NCBI RefSeq assembly: GCF_032062245.1
Contig: NZ_DAMBQF010000001.1
Span: 1-64,000, forward strand
DNA: 64,000 nucleotides
Reading direction: 5' to 3'
Origin: Soonwooa sp032062245
GTDB taxonomy: Bacteria > Bacteroidota > Bacteroidia > Flavobacteriales > Weeksellaceae
Shown in pieces: positions 16,028 through 24,779 of the stretch (the stretch's first letter is position 1; each line of letters starts with the position of its first letter). The position numbers and the translations under genes were made by a program. The notes under the pieces are model-generated. The model saw nothing but the letters and a program-made list of their open reading frames with translations. It did not search any database and was not told the origin of the DNA.

Positions 16028-18178
16028 ATGAAAAAACTATTACACTTTTGTTTATTACTGATTGCAGCAAGTGGTTTTGCACAAACACCAATATACAAAT
16101 GGGATTTCGACGAAAGTATGAACAATTCGGGTTCAGCTACAATTTCAACTTGGATTCCAAGTGGTTCCTCTTCCTCAGCTTATGTTTCCAATAGATTTGG
16201 AGAACCTAATAAAGCTATTCATATTCCAAATACTTTGGGATATTCCATTGATATTACAAATGGAGCAATGCCTACAGGAAATGCTTCAAGGACATTAACT
16301 TTTTGGGTTAAATTTGTCAATGATACAGACAATAAAAATTATCCTGTAGTAGGCTGGGGTAATGTCGCAAGCGGACAAGCGTTTGGGTTTTGGAGAACCG
16401 GCGTACAAAAAAGTTACTACACATATGGTACAGGAAATGATTATAATGTGCCACAGACAAATGCCCAAATACAAGCAACTAATAACGGTTGGATTCACGT
16501 TGCGATGGTTCATACGGGTTCAATGCTTTCTATTTATTATAATGGTGTATCGCAAGGAAATTTTGCAAGAGCCTTAAATACTGGCGTCCAATATTTTGGT
16601 CTTAATCGATTAGTAAATGCTTCTGCTGGTACGGGTGATGTCATACAAGTAGATGATTTAAGAATTTATAACGTGGCATTAAGCTCTACTCAAATAGGTG
16701 ATATGTATAATCAAGCCACTACTGCCGCACCAACTATTACCAACCTGTCTTCTTCAAATATCGGAACTACAACTGCTACAATCAATTATACCGTTAATGC
16801 CGATAATGCGGCTACAACTACCGAAGTTCGTTATGCAGTTACTCCGGGAGGTCCTACGCAAACTCAAAACGGACCAAGCGCATCTGGTATAGCCAACACA
16901 CAGCTAACACAAAATTTAACTGGATTATCTCCCAACACAACTTATGAGTATAGTGTCTGGGCAACCAATAGTTCAGGAACAAATTTTTCAGCTCCTTTAA
17001 CATTTACAACCGGTTCAACAGCACCAGCTGCAATAACGGCAGTTAATTCTAACAGTATCACGGATGTTTCAGCTACAATTAATTTTAATATAAATACAAA
17101 CGGAGTCGCAACACCTACAACTATTAATTACGGAACTTCTGCATCTGCTTTGACAAGTACTACTCAAGGTCCAATTGTAAATTCAAGTGTTCCAATGTCA
17201 ACCAATATAGGTTTAACAGGATTAACAGCCAATACAACTTATTACTATAAAGTGCAAGCGACTAATGGTAATGGTATTTCTAATTCTACTGTAAGTAGCT
17301 TTACAACATTAGCAACTGCTCCAACACCAATTCCTATTTATCATTATAAATTTAATGGAAATTTAAATGAAGAACATGGCGGACCGGCTTTAACCATAAG
17401 TCCATTAACCATAATGCCTTATAGTTTTCCAAACAATAGTGCTTTGCTGCTTGAAAAAGATAATCTGAATAGATCACCGTTTTTCACAGCCACTTTACCT
17501 AATTTACCACAAGGAAATGCGGCAAGAACGGTTTCCGTAAGAGTTTATTATGAGTCAGGTTCGCTTTCTTCAGAAAACAATCTTTTCTCTTGGGGAACTA
17601 CTGTAAATACTCAGGCTTATGGTTTTAGTCAAACGGCTTCAAATGCAAATAATTATTTTGGGGGACCAACAGATTTAACTTTTTCGATGCCAACCAATTT
17701 TGCGACTTGGTACACATTAACCTTCGTTTATGATGGAACATGGGTTAAGGTTTACAGAGACGGAAGTCTTTTGCAGCAAGGAGCAAAAAGTTTGAACACA
17801 ACGGGAACAATTCTTAGAATTGGATCTACACCAGATCAATCAGCTCGTTTTTTAAATGCTAGAATTGATGATTTAAAAATCTATAATACAGCTTTAACTC
17901 AATCACAGATAATAGGCTCGATTGAAACATTAGCCAACAATGATTACAATGAAAATACTTTAAAATTCAATTTGTATCCCAATCCTGCTAATGATATCGT
18001 ATCAATTTCTACGAAAAATGAATTGAAATCTGTTGAGATTTACTCTTTGGTGGGACAAAAAGTTTTAACAACAGCTCAAAAAGAATTCAATATTTCTCAA
18101 TTAAATTCAGGACTATATTTAGTAAAAGTTGAAGATGTGAACGGAAATGTCTCTAACCAAAAATTAATCAAAAAATAA
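16028..18178 (+). CDS. secreted LamG / fibronectin type III protein with T9SS sorting domain
   Basis: A 716-residue secreted protein starting at MKKLLHFCLLLIAASGFAQ, a clear signal peptide; an upstream start at 15959 would bury it. Domains in order: LamG/concanavalin A-like jelly roll (~20-225; TLTFWVKFVND, IQVDDLRIYNVALSSTQI), two fibronectin type III domains (~230-415; each with an NTTYEYSVWATN or NTTYYYKVQATN strand), a second LamG domain (~425-630; ARIDDLKIYNTALTQSQI) and a type A T9SS C-terminal signal (~640-716; LYPNPANDIVSI, NSGLYLVKV, final KLIKK). It probably binds polysaccharide or protein at the cell surface. The ligand is unknown and no catalytic domain is seen. It is divergent from the LytTR two-component genes. 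Confidence 0.9.
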   Translation: MKKLLHFCLLLIAASGFAQTPIYKWDFDESMNNSGSATISTWIPSGSSSSAYVSNRFGEPNKAIHIPNTLGYSIDITNGAMPTGNASRTLTFWVKFVNDTDNKNYPVVGWGNVASGQAFGFWRTGVQKSYYTYGTGNDYNVPQTNAQIQATNNGWIHVAMVHTGSMLSIYYNGVSQGNFARALNTGVQYFGLNRLVNASAGTGDVIQVDDLRIYNVALSSTQIGDMYNQATTAAPTITNLSSSNIGTTTATINYTVNADNAATTTEVRYAVTPGGPTQTQNGPSASGIANTQLTQNLTGLSPNTTYEYSVWATNSSGTNFSAPLTFTTGSTAPAAITAVNSNSITDVSATINFNINTNGVATPTTINYGTSASALTSTTQGPIVNSSVPMSTNIGLTGLTANTTYYYKVQATNGNGISNSTVSSFTTLATAPTPIPIYHYKFNGNLNEEHGGPALTISPLTIMPYSFPNNSALLLEKDNLNRSPFFTATLPNLPQGNAARTVSVRVYYESGSLSSENNLFSWGTTVNTQAYGFSQTASNANNYFGGPTDLTFSMPTNFATWYTLTFVYDGTWVKVYRDGSLLQQGAKSLNTTGTILRIGSTPDQSARFLNARIDDLKIYNTALTQSQIIGSIETLANNDYNENTLKFNLYPNPANDIVSISTKNELKSVEIYSLVGQKVLTTAQKEFNISQLNSGLYLVKVEDVNGNVSNQKLIKK

Positions 18179-18203
18179 GGAAGATTTTCATAAAATTAAA
18201 AAA

Positions 18204-18240
18204 GCTTTAGCCAAGACTTATTTTAAGTTTTGGCTAAAGC
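18204..18240. terminator. intrinsic terminator between convergent genes
   Basis: GCTTTAGCCAA (18204-18214) pairs with TTGGCTAAAGC (18230-18240), with an inner ACTT/AAGT stem. It lies between the end of the LamG/FN3 gene and the end of the phenylacetate operon and can serve both. Confidence 0.8.
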
Positions 18241-18289
18241 CTTTATAAATATCATACAAACAAAGTGTTTAATTCAAATTGCTAATAAT

Positions 18290-20338
18290 TTATTCTTGAT
18301 TCAGTTTCTTTACCATTGTCAGAATGGTTGCAATCGCAACGGTTTCTCCCGTTTCGTCATAAACATCTACCAGCCAACGAACAATTCCTTTCGCAATATC
18401 TTCTTCGTCACGTTTTTCTTGATTAATTTTTTCTTTGCAGGTAAACTTCACGCCAATTGTCATTCCTGGATAAACTGGCTTCACAAAACGGCATTCGTCC
18501 AAGCCATAATTCAGTAAAACAGGACCTTTTCTGGCGTCAACGAATAATCCAGCAGCTTTACTCAGAATGAAATATCCGTGAGCCACACGCCCTTCGAAAA
18601 TTGTCCCTTCCAAAGATGTCGCATCCATATGTGCATAGAAATTATCTCCGGAAACATTGGCAAAATTGGTGATATCAGATTCTGTAACAGTATGTTTTGC
18701 CGTGATATAAGTTTCACCGATTTTCAGTTCTTCAAAATGCTTTCTGAATGGATGAATGTTATCTTCCCATTGTTTTCCGCCGTATTGATATTGCTGAGTG
18801 ATATGCGTTAACGTTGTTGGCGAACCTTGAATCGCCGTGCGTTGCATATAATGAAGAACGCCACGTTTTCCGCCCATTTCTTCGCCACCGCCAGCTCTTC
18901 CCGGACCTCCGTGAATCAACATCGGCAAAGGTGAACCGTGACCTGTACTTTCTTTGGCGCAGTCTGAATTAAGAATCAAAATTCGGCCGTGCATTGATGC
19001 GGCTCCAATAACAAAATCTCTGGCAAAATCATCATCAGCCGTCACAACCGAACAGCAAAGCGAACCTTTTCCCATTCTTGCTAACTCAATTGCTTCATCT
19101 AAATTATTATAAGGAATGATTGTGCTAACTGGGCCGAAAGCTTCAATATTATGACAATCTGTATATTTAAAAGGGTCAGAATTAAGGAATAAAATCGGAG
19201 AAATAAATGCGCCTTTATTTTTGTCCGCACCTTTAACTTCAAAATTTTCCAGATTTCCGAAAACGATTTCCTGAGTTTTGGATAATTCCTGAACTTTCTC
19301 AGAAACTTCTTTCACTTGGTCTTTATTGGCCAAAGCGCCCATTCTTACACCATCAACATTCGGATCACCGATGATAACACCAGAAAGTCTTTGTCCAAGT
19401 GCAATCTGAACATCTTCCACTAAATTTACAGGAACTAATAATCTTCTGACCGCTGTACATTTTTGTCCAGCTTTAGTTGTCATTTCGCGTGTTGCTTCTT
19501 TGATGAACAAATCAAATTCCGTTGTTCCAAGTTTTGCATCTTCGCCTAAAACCATTGCATTCAAGGAGTCTGCTTCCAGATTGAAAGGAACAGATTCTTC
19601 AACAATTTTTGGATGAGATTTCAACATTTTTCCTGTTGAAGCCGAACCTGTAAATGTCACAACATCTTCCATTGTCACATTATCCAGAATTCCGTTGGCT
19701 GAACCACAAATCAATTGCAGACTTCCTTCAGGTAAAATTTGGGAAGCAATAATTTCTTTAACGACAACTTCGGTTAGAAAACTGGTTGCTGTTGCAGGTT
19801 TTACAATTGCCGGAACGCCAGCCAAAAGATTGACCGCAATTTTCTCCAACATTCCCCAAACCGGAAAATTAAATGCATTAATATGAATTGCAACACCACG
19901 TTTCGGAGTGCAAATATGATGTCCGATGAACGTTCCTTCCTTCGAAAGCTTCACCGCATCGCCGTCGATGTAATAAGGTAAATCGGGAAATTGCCTTCTG
20001 AGTGATGCGTTAGCAAAAAGATTTCCAATTCCGCCTTCGATGTCTACCCAGGAATCTGCTTTGGTTGCGCCGGTTGCCCAACTCACTTTATAGAAAGTTT
20101 CTTTCTTTTCCAAAAGATGGAATGCGAGTTTCTTTAACATTAATCCTCTTTCCTGAAAAGTTAATTTCCGAAGAGCCGGGCCGCCAATTTTTCTGGCATA
20201 GTCCATCATTTCCGCAAAATCCAGACCTTTGGAAGTTGCTGTTGCTACCAATTCTCCATTAATCGAATTATATAAAGCCTGCCCTTCTCCCTCACCTTTT
20301 ATCCATCTTCCGAGCGCATAATTTTCTAGTTGATTCAT
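18290..20338 (-). CDS. paaZ: bifunctional oxepin-CoA hydrolase / 3-oxo-5,6-dehydrosuberyl-CoA semialdehyde dehydrogenase
   Basis: A 682-residue fusion enzyme, the same size as E. coli PaaZ (681). The N-terminal aldehyde dehydrogenase domain (~1-520) has the NAD-binding FTGSASTGKML motif and the catalytic Cys in AGQKCTAVRR. The C-terminal MaoC-like hydratase domain (~540-682) has GDNFYAHMDA and the FEGRVAHGYFILS motif. It opens the oxepin ring of activated phenylacetate and oxidises the resulting aldehyde with NADP. The start was set at MNQLENYALG; the upstream frame extension to 20413 runs through an inverted repeat and is unlikely. It is the last gene of the paa operon. Confidence 0.95.
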   Translation of the reverse strand: MNQLENYALGRWIKGEGEGQALYNSINGELVATATSKGLDFAEMMDYARKIGGPALRKLTFQERGLMLKKLAFHLLEKKETFYKVSWATGATKADSWVDIEGGIGNLFANASLRRQFPDLPYYIDGDAVKLSKEGTFIGHHICTPKRGVAIHINAFNFPVWGMLEKIAVNLLAGVPAIVKPATATSFLTEVVVKEIIASQILPEGSLQLICGSANGILDNVTMEDVVTFTGSASTGKMLKSHPKIVEESVPFNLEADSLNAMVLGEDAKLGTTEFDLFIKEATREMTTKAGQKCTAVRRLLVPVNLVEDVQIALGQRLSGVIIGDPNVDGVRMGALANKDQVKEVSEKVQELSKTQEIVFGNLENFEVKGADKNKGAFISPILFLNSDPFKYTDCHNIEAFGPVSTIIPYNNLDEAIELARMGKGSLCCSVVTADDDFARDFVIGAASMHGRILILNSDCAKESTGHGSPLPMLIHGGPGRAGGGEEMGGKRGVLHYMQRTAIQGSPTTLTHITQQYQYGGKQWEDNIHPFRKHFEELKIGETYITAKHTVTESDITNFANVSGDNFYAHMDATSLEGTIFEGRVAHGYFILSKAAGLFVDARKGPVLLNYGLDECRFVKPVYPGMTIGVKFTCKEKINQEKRDEEDIAKGIVRWLVDVYDETGETVAIATILTMVKKLNQE

Positions 20339-20366
20339 TTTTTTTGTATTTATGTATTTATGAAAA

Positions 20367-20426
20367 TGTACAAAGTAGAATGTGTCGTTAAATGTACTTT
20401 TTAATTTGTACATTCTACTTTTTACA
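20367..20426. repeat. inverted repeat between paaJ and paaZ, possible RNA switch or processing hairpin
   Basis: Seventeen-base arms with one mismatch (20367-20383 and 20410-20426; shared core AAGTAGAATGT) separated by 26 bases. Inside, AATGTAC (20391-20397) also pairs perfectly with GTACATT (20408-20414), which overlaps the outer right arm, so the two folds exclude each other. It lies in the 93-base gap before paaZ and is transcribed with the operon. Confidence 0.7.
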
Positions 20427-20431
20427 ACTAA

Positions 20432-21637
20432 TTAAACCTTCTCAATTACCACCGCAAAACCTTGTCCCAAACCTACACACATTGTTGCCAGCGCATATTT
20501 TTTATTTTGATTATGAAGTTCATACATTGCAGAATTCAGGATTCTTGCGCCACTCATTCCTAGTGGATGACCTAATGCGATTGCACCTCCGTTTGGATTG
20601 ATTCTCGAATCGTCATCCGCCAAGCCCCAAGCTCTGATACAGGCTAAACTTTGTGCTGCAAAAGCTTCGTTTAATTCAATAATATCAATATCATTAAAAG
20701 TAAGACCTGCTTTTTGCAAAGCCAATTCTGCGGCTTTAACAGGACCAATTCCCATGATTCGTGGCTCTACACCAGCAACAGCGCTTGATACAATTCTTGC
20801 TTTTGGTGTTAAACCAAATTCTTTAATTGCTTGTTCTGAAGCAAGAAGATTAGCTGCCGCACCATCATTTAATCCTGAAGCGTTACCAGCAGTTACAGTT
20901 CCATCTTTTTTGAAAGCCGTTCTCAGTTTTGATAAACCTTCAACTGTTGTATCGTTTTTAGGAAATTCGTCTTTGTCAAAAATTATATCTTCACCTTTTC
21001 TTTGAGGAATATTAACGCCGACAATTTCTTTAGACAATCTTCCGTTTTCCTGAGCAACTTTAGCTTTCTGCTGAGAATTATAGGCAAACAAATCCTGGTC
21101 TTCACGCGAAATTTGGTCACGCTCAGCAAGATTTTCTGCCGTCTCGCCCATGGCATCAGCACCATACATTTCTTTCATTTTTGGGTTGATAAAACGCCAT
21201 CCGAAAGTTGTATCATATATTTTTGAATCGCCACCAAAAGGCGTTTCTGTTTTTGAAATCACCAATGGACCACGTGTCATATTTTCGACACCGCCAGAAA
21301 TCATCAAGTCGGCATCGCCAACCTGAATTGCTCTTGCTGCATTAATCGCCGCTGACAAACCGGAAGCGCAAAGTCTATTCACCGTTTCGCCGGGAACGTG
21401 ATAATCCAAACCGGAAAGCAAAGCTGACATACGAGCGACATTTCTGTTGTCCTCACCTGCTTGATTGGCACAACCTAACACGACATCATAAATTCTTTTT
21501 TGGTCGATATTCGTGTTACGCTCCAAAAGTTTTTTAATAACAAAAGCCGCCATATCATCTGGACGTATGCTAGCTAAACTTCCTTTAAGTTTTCCGATTG
21601 GTGTACGAACACCGTCTACTATATATACTTGGTTCAT
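20432..21637 (-). CDS. paaJ: 3-oxoadipyl-CoA / 3-oxo-5,6-dehydrosuberyl-CoA thiolase
   Basis: A 401-residue thiolase, matching E. coli PaaJ in length. Acyl-accepting Cys in NRLCASGLSAAINA (~90), His in GGAIALGHPLGMSGARI (~355), and the final catalytic Cys in MCVGLGQG (~385) are all present. It cleaves 3-oxo-5,6-dehydrosuberyl-CoA and 3-oxoadipyl-CoA with CoA, releasing acetyl-CoA and finally succinyl-CoA. It lies between paaH (43 bases upstream) and paaZ in the phenylacetate operon, which supports this substrate over generic acetoacetyl-CoA thiolase. Confidence 0.94.
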   Translation of the reverse strand: MNQVYIVDGVRTPIGKLKGSLASIRPDDMAAFVIKKLLERNTNIDQKRIYDVVLGCANQAGEDNRNVARMSALLSGLDYHVPGETVNRLCASGLSAAINAARAIQVGDADLMISGGVENMTRGPLVISKTETPFGGDSKIYDTTFGWRFINPKMKEMYGADAMGETAENLAERDQISREDQDLFAYNSQQKAKVAQENGRLSKEIVGVNIPQRKGEDIIFDKDEFPKNDTTVEGLSKLRTAFKKDGTVTAGNASGLNDGAAANLLASEQAIKEFGLTPKARIVSSAVAGVEPRIMGIGPVKAAELALQKAGLTFNDIDIIELNEAFAAQSLACIRAWGLADDDSRINPNGGAIALGHPLGMSGARILNSAMYELHNQNKKYALATMCVGLGQGFAVVIEKV

Positions 21638-21680
21638 TTTTTTTGATATTAGATTTTACAATTAATATTTTTTTCTATCG

Positions 21681-22835
21681 TTAATAAAAAGTTTTGTTTT
21701 CTTTGGCTAAACGACGGATAATTGGACTACAACGGTAGCGATCTTCATGATAGAAGTTATAAAGTTCATCCAATTCTTTTTCTAAATTTTGAAGTCCAAA
21801 TTCGTCTGCCCAAGCTAATAGTCCTTTCGGGTAATTAACGCCTTTAGTCATTGCAACATCGATATCTTCAACTGAAGCAATATTTAAGAAATAGGCATCT
21901 GCTGCTTCATTCATCAACATTATTAAAACTCTTTTAAAAATTTTTTCTAAAAGTTTAGGATTTGTATCTAGTTCTGGCTGTGTCGCATTTTCTGAATAGT
22001 CATAAAAACCTCTACCCGACTTTCTTCCATAAAATCCAGCTTCGAATAATCGTTTTTGAGTAAACGATGGTTTAAATTTTGGATCATAGAAAAACTCCTT
22101 GAAAACACTTTCTGTAACACGATAGTTAACGTCATGTCCTATAAAATCCATCAACAGGAAAGGTCCCATTCGGAAACCTCCCAAACTTGTCATGGCATAA
22201 TCAATCGTCGCACAATCTGCAACGCCTTCTTCTAAAATTCTGATTGCTTCTCCATAGAAAGGTCTTGCCACACGATTCACGATAAATCCTGGTGTATCTT
22301 TCGCAATAGCAGGAAGTTTTTTCCAGTTTTCAACTAAAGATTTCGTTTGTGTAACTATAGCAGGATTGGTTTGTACAGCAGGAATAATTTCAACCAAAGC
22401 CATCAAAGGTGCTGGATTAAAAAAGTGAATTCCGATAACACGATTTGGTTTTTGGCAAGACGCTGCAATAGAAGCCATTGACAACGAAGACGTGTTACTT
22501 GCCAAAATACAATCTTCAGATACTAAATTTTCTAATTTTTGAAACAAATCTTTTTTGATATCTAAATCTTCGATAATTGCTTCTATAATTAATTCCGAAT
22601 GCGAAAGTTCATCCAATTTATTAACTAATCGAATTTTACTAAAATAAAGTTCAGAATCTTGCAAAGAAATTTTTCCTTTGTCAGCCAGTTTTTGAAAGGT
22701 TGCTTCTAGATTAGCGCCAGCTTTCTCTAACGCAATCGGATTGCTATCGTACAGACAAATATCATTGCCCGCCATTGCGACAACTTGAGCAATTCCGCTT
22801 CCCATTGCGCCACTTCCTACAATTCCTATTTTCAT
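21681..22835 (-). CDS. paaH: 3-hydroxyacyl-CoA dehydrogenase of phenylacetate degradation
   Basis: A 384-residue NAD-dependent dehydrogenase. The Rossmann start GSGAMGSGIAQVVAMAG, the VIEAIIEDLDIKKDLF segment, SNTSSLSMASIA and the catalytic HFFNPAPLM(A) with Glu in LVEIIP are visible, followed by the C-terminal 3HCDH domain (GFIVNRVARPFYGEA) and a partial second copy. It oxidises 3-hydroxyadipyl-CoA to 3-oxoadipyl-CoA in the lower phenylacetate pathway. It is shorter than E. coli PaaH (475), mainly in the C-terminal region. It is flanked by paaD and paaJ in one operon. Confidence 0.92.
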   Translation of the reverse strand: MKIGIVGSGAMGSGIAQVVAMAGNDICLYDSNPIALEKAGANLEATFQKLADKGKISLQDSELYFSKIRLVNKLDELSHSELIIEAIIEDLDIKKDLFQKLENLVSEDCILASNTSSLSMASIAASCQKPNRVIGIHFFNPAPLMALVEIIPAVQTNPAIVTQTKSLVENWKKLPAIAKDTPGFIVNRVARPFYGEAIRILEEGVADCATIDYAMTSLGGFRMGPFLLMDFIGHDVNYRVTESVFKEFFYDPKFKPSFTQKRLFEAGFYGRKSGRGFYDYSENATQPELDTNPKLLEKIFKRVLIMLMNEAADAYFLNIASVEDIDVAMTKGVNYPKGLLAWADEFGLQNLEKELDELYNFYHEDRYRCSPIIRRLAKENKTFY

Positions 22836-22865
22836 TTACTTTTTAATATTAGAATTTCATTTTTA

Positions 22866-23354
22866 TTAATGACATTTAAAATAGTCAAAAGGTTCGCGGC
22901 AGTCTTCGCATTGATATAATGCTTTGCAAGCCGTCGATCCAAATTGACTTATCAATTTTGTATGACTTGATCCGCAATGTGGACAAGGCACCTCATCGGG
23001 CTTTGCAAACAAATCGTCTTGATTTGTTTTAGAATAAACTGGTGGCGCAATGCCATAAGCTTTTAGTTTTTCTTTTGCCTCCGCTGTCATCCAATCAGTC
23101 GTCCAAGCCGGACTTAATCGATTGGTTAATTTTACATTCTTGATACCTTTTTCAATAAGTTTTAATCGAATTGACTTATTGATCATTGATGTTGCTGGAC
23201 AACCTGAATATGTTGGCGTTACAACAACTTCGACATCATCATCTTTGATAAGAACTTCTCTGACAATGCCAAGTTCCAAAATGTTAAGCACAGGAACTTC
23301 TGGATCCTGTACTTCACTTAAAAACCGCCAAATTTGTTCTTCTTTAAACTGCAT
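22866..23354 (-). CDS. paaD: phenylacetyl-CoA epoxidase accessory protein PaaD
   Basis: A 162-residue protein: an N-terminal MIP18/DUF59 domain (~1-95; EVQDPEVPVLNILELGIV, VVVTPTYSGCPATSMI with its Cys) and a C-terminal zinc-ribbon-like region (CPHCGSSHTKL, CEDC, ending FKCH). PaaD helps mature the iron-sulphur or diiron centres of the PaaABCE epoxidase. E. coli PaaD is 165 residues. It sits between paaC and paaH but is separated from paaC by an unexplained 162-base spacer. Confidence 0.93.
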   Translation of the reverse strand: MQFKEEQIWRFLSEVQDPEVPVLNILELGIVREVLIKDDDVEVVVTPTYSGCPATSMINKSIRLKLIEKGIKNVKLTNRLSPAWTTDWMTAEAKEKLKAYGIAPPVYSKTNQDDLFAKPDEVPCPHCGSSHTKLISQFGSTACKALYQCEDCREPFDYFKCH

Positions 23355-23516
23355 TTCTTGCTGCTATTTCGACGGTTTGTAATCGTCGTTATTAATTTTA
23401 GCCATCGGTTAAAACCCAATGCTATGATAATTCGTACCTTCGGGACTATACAAGTTGAAGCATATTTTCAAATGTAAAGATTAGTATTAGGAGAACTACG
23501 AAGTGGCTCAACTAAT
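23355..23516 (-). other. intra-operon spacer with a mini-ORF and repeat-like sequence
   Basis: The 162 bases between paaC and paaD hold no real gene. On the minus strand there is a 13-codon frame (MAKINNDDYKPSK, about 23405-23364) preceded by CCCGAAGGTACGAATTA and GGGTTTTAACC, wording that resembles intergenic repeats I have seen in other Bacteroidota. Only one copy occurs in this window. Confidence 0.35.
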
Positions 23517-24281
23517 TTACCATTCCATATTAGGGTAAGTGCGTTGCATATATTGCATTTCTGCAAATATGTAACCTAAAGCCTCGGTATGTTTACCGTC
23601 TTTACCACCAATTAATTTTCTTGATTTTGAAAAATCAACAGTCAACGTCGCTTCTTCTAAAACCTGATTAACACGAGTTATCCATTTATCTTTAAAAGTT
23701 GTGATGTCTGGCATTTCACCTGAAGCTATCAAAGACCTTTCCCAATTAGTTGGAATGAACATTTCGTCGGTATAATCAACAAAATCAAGAATTGATTTTT
23801 GAATTTTATCATGACTTTCTTCAGTGCCATCACCTAAACGGATTACCCATTCTGAGCTCCATTTTGTATGGTAAGTTGCTTCCTTCAAAGATTTTTCAGC
23901 GATGGCTGCAATTTCTGAATTTGAAGATTTCTTCAGTTCATTTAACAACAAAACATTATAGATATCGAAGTAAAACTGTCTTGCAATGGTATCTCCGAAA
24001 TGTCCGTTTGGACGTTCGGTGATTAAAAGATTTTTGAAATCTCTTTCGTTGCGTAAAAATGCTAAATCGTCTTCAGTTTTGCCTTCACCTTGTAGATTAG
24101 CCGCTAACTCATAATAATGAGATGCTTCTCCTAAAAGATCCAAAGCAATATTTGACAATGCAATATCTTGTTCTAAAACAGGTCCTTTGCCACACCATTC
24201 TGACAAACGTTGCCCAAGAATCATGCTGGTATCTGCCAAATGAAGAAGATAGTTGAGCTGGTTGTTTTCTTTATTTTCCAT
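23517..24281 (-). CDS. paaC: 1,2-phenylacetyl-CoA epoxidase subunit PaaC
   Basis: A 254-residue structural subunit of the ring-epoxidising multicomponent monooxygenase. It has a ferritin-like fold related to PaaA but lacks a functional metal site in the family. Visible blocks: LHLADTSMILGQRLSEWCGK, ALDLLGEASHYYELA, YDIYNVLLLNEL-like helix and KEATYHTKWSSEWVIRLGDG. PaaA and PaaC form the (alpha-beta)2 core of the complex. E. coli PaaC has 248 residues. It is separated from paaB by a structured repeat rather than the usual tight overlap. Confidence 0.94.
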   Translation of the reverse strand: MENKENNQLNYLLHLADTSMILGQRLSEWCGKGPVLEQDIALSNIALDLLGEASHYYELAANLQGEGKTEDDLAFLRNERDFKNLLITERPNGHFGDTIARQFYFDIYNVLLLNELKKSSNSEIAAIAEKSLKEATYHTKWSSEWVIRLGDGTEESHDKIQKSILDFVDYTDEMFIPTNWERSLIASGEMPDITTFKDKWITRVNQVLEEATLTVDFSKSRKLIGGKDGKHTEALGYIFAEMQYMQRTYPNMEW

Positions 24282-24403
24282 TTTACTTGAAACGCTAAAA
24301 TGCGCAAGTTTTAATTTTAAATTTGTTGATGGACTTTATAATTAAGTCCAATTGGGCTAAAAATTTTATCTTCCTCCGAAAATTAAAATCGGAACCCGAA
24401 TCT

Positions 24404-24482
24404 GCAGCCCGGCCTGAGTGGAGCTCTTTTTGTGTAGCGTAGCGAAACAAAAAAGCGGGAACGGAGGACGGAAAAGCTGCCC
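24404..24482 (+). repeat. structured repeat, family 2, copy F (inside paa operon)
   Basis: A 79-base element with ends GCAGCCC and GCTGCCC (inverted GCAGC/GCTGC), an internal GGAGCTC and T and A runs around a GTAGCGTAGCGAAAC loop. It matches 25901-25988 base for base over most of its length, in the same orientation. It lies between paaB and paaC and should be present in the operon transcript. Confidence 0.8.
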
Positions 24483-24490
24483 AAATTGTT

Positions 24491-24778
24491 TTACATATTT
24501 TTGATTTCTTCAGGAACGTGGTAGAAGGTCGGATGTCTGTATACCTTGTCCTCCGAAGGCTCATAAAATGCACCTGCATCGTCGGGACTAGAAGCGGTGA
24601 TAAATTTGGACTCAACAACCCAAATACTAACACCCTCCAAACGTCTGGTGTAAACATCTCTGGCATTTTGAATTGCCATTTCTGCATCGGCAGCATGAAG
24701 GCTACCAACATGTTTGTGATCTAGTCCTTGGCGGCTTCTGATGAAGACTTCCCAAAGTGGCCATTCGTTATTTTGCAT
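24491..24778 (-). CDS. paaB: 1,2-phenylacetyl-CoA epoxidase subunit PaaB
   Basis: A 95-residue small subunit, the same length as E. coli PaaB. It begins MQNNEWPLWEVFIRSRQGLD and has the HVGSLHAADAEMAIQNARDVYTR block that defines the family. PaaB bridges or stabilises PaaAC dimers in the epoxidase complex and is needed for activity. It follows paaA by one base, so the two are translationally coupled. Confidence 0.96.
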   Translation of the reverse strand: MQNNEWPLWEVFIRSRQGLDHKHVGSLHAADAEMAIQNARDVYTRRLEGVSIWVVESKFITASSPDDAGAFYEPSEDKVYRHPTFYHVPEEIKNM

Positions 24779-24779
24779 C

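Noticed and set aside
20598..21005. Long antisense open frame within paaJ
   Set aside because: Opposite to a clear thiolase with all catalytic residues; the frame has no start context or domain.
24295..24711. 138-codon leftward frame overlapping paaB
   Set aside because: It runs out of frame through paaB and then through the family-2 repeat; paaB is complete and well conserved.
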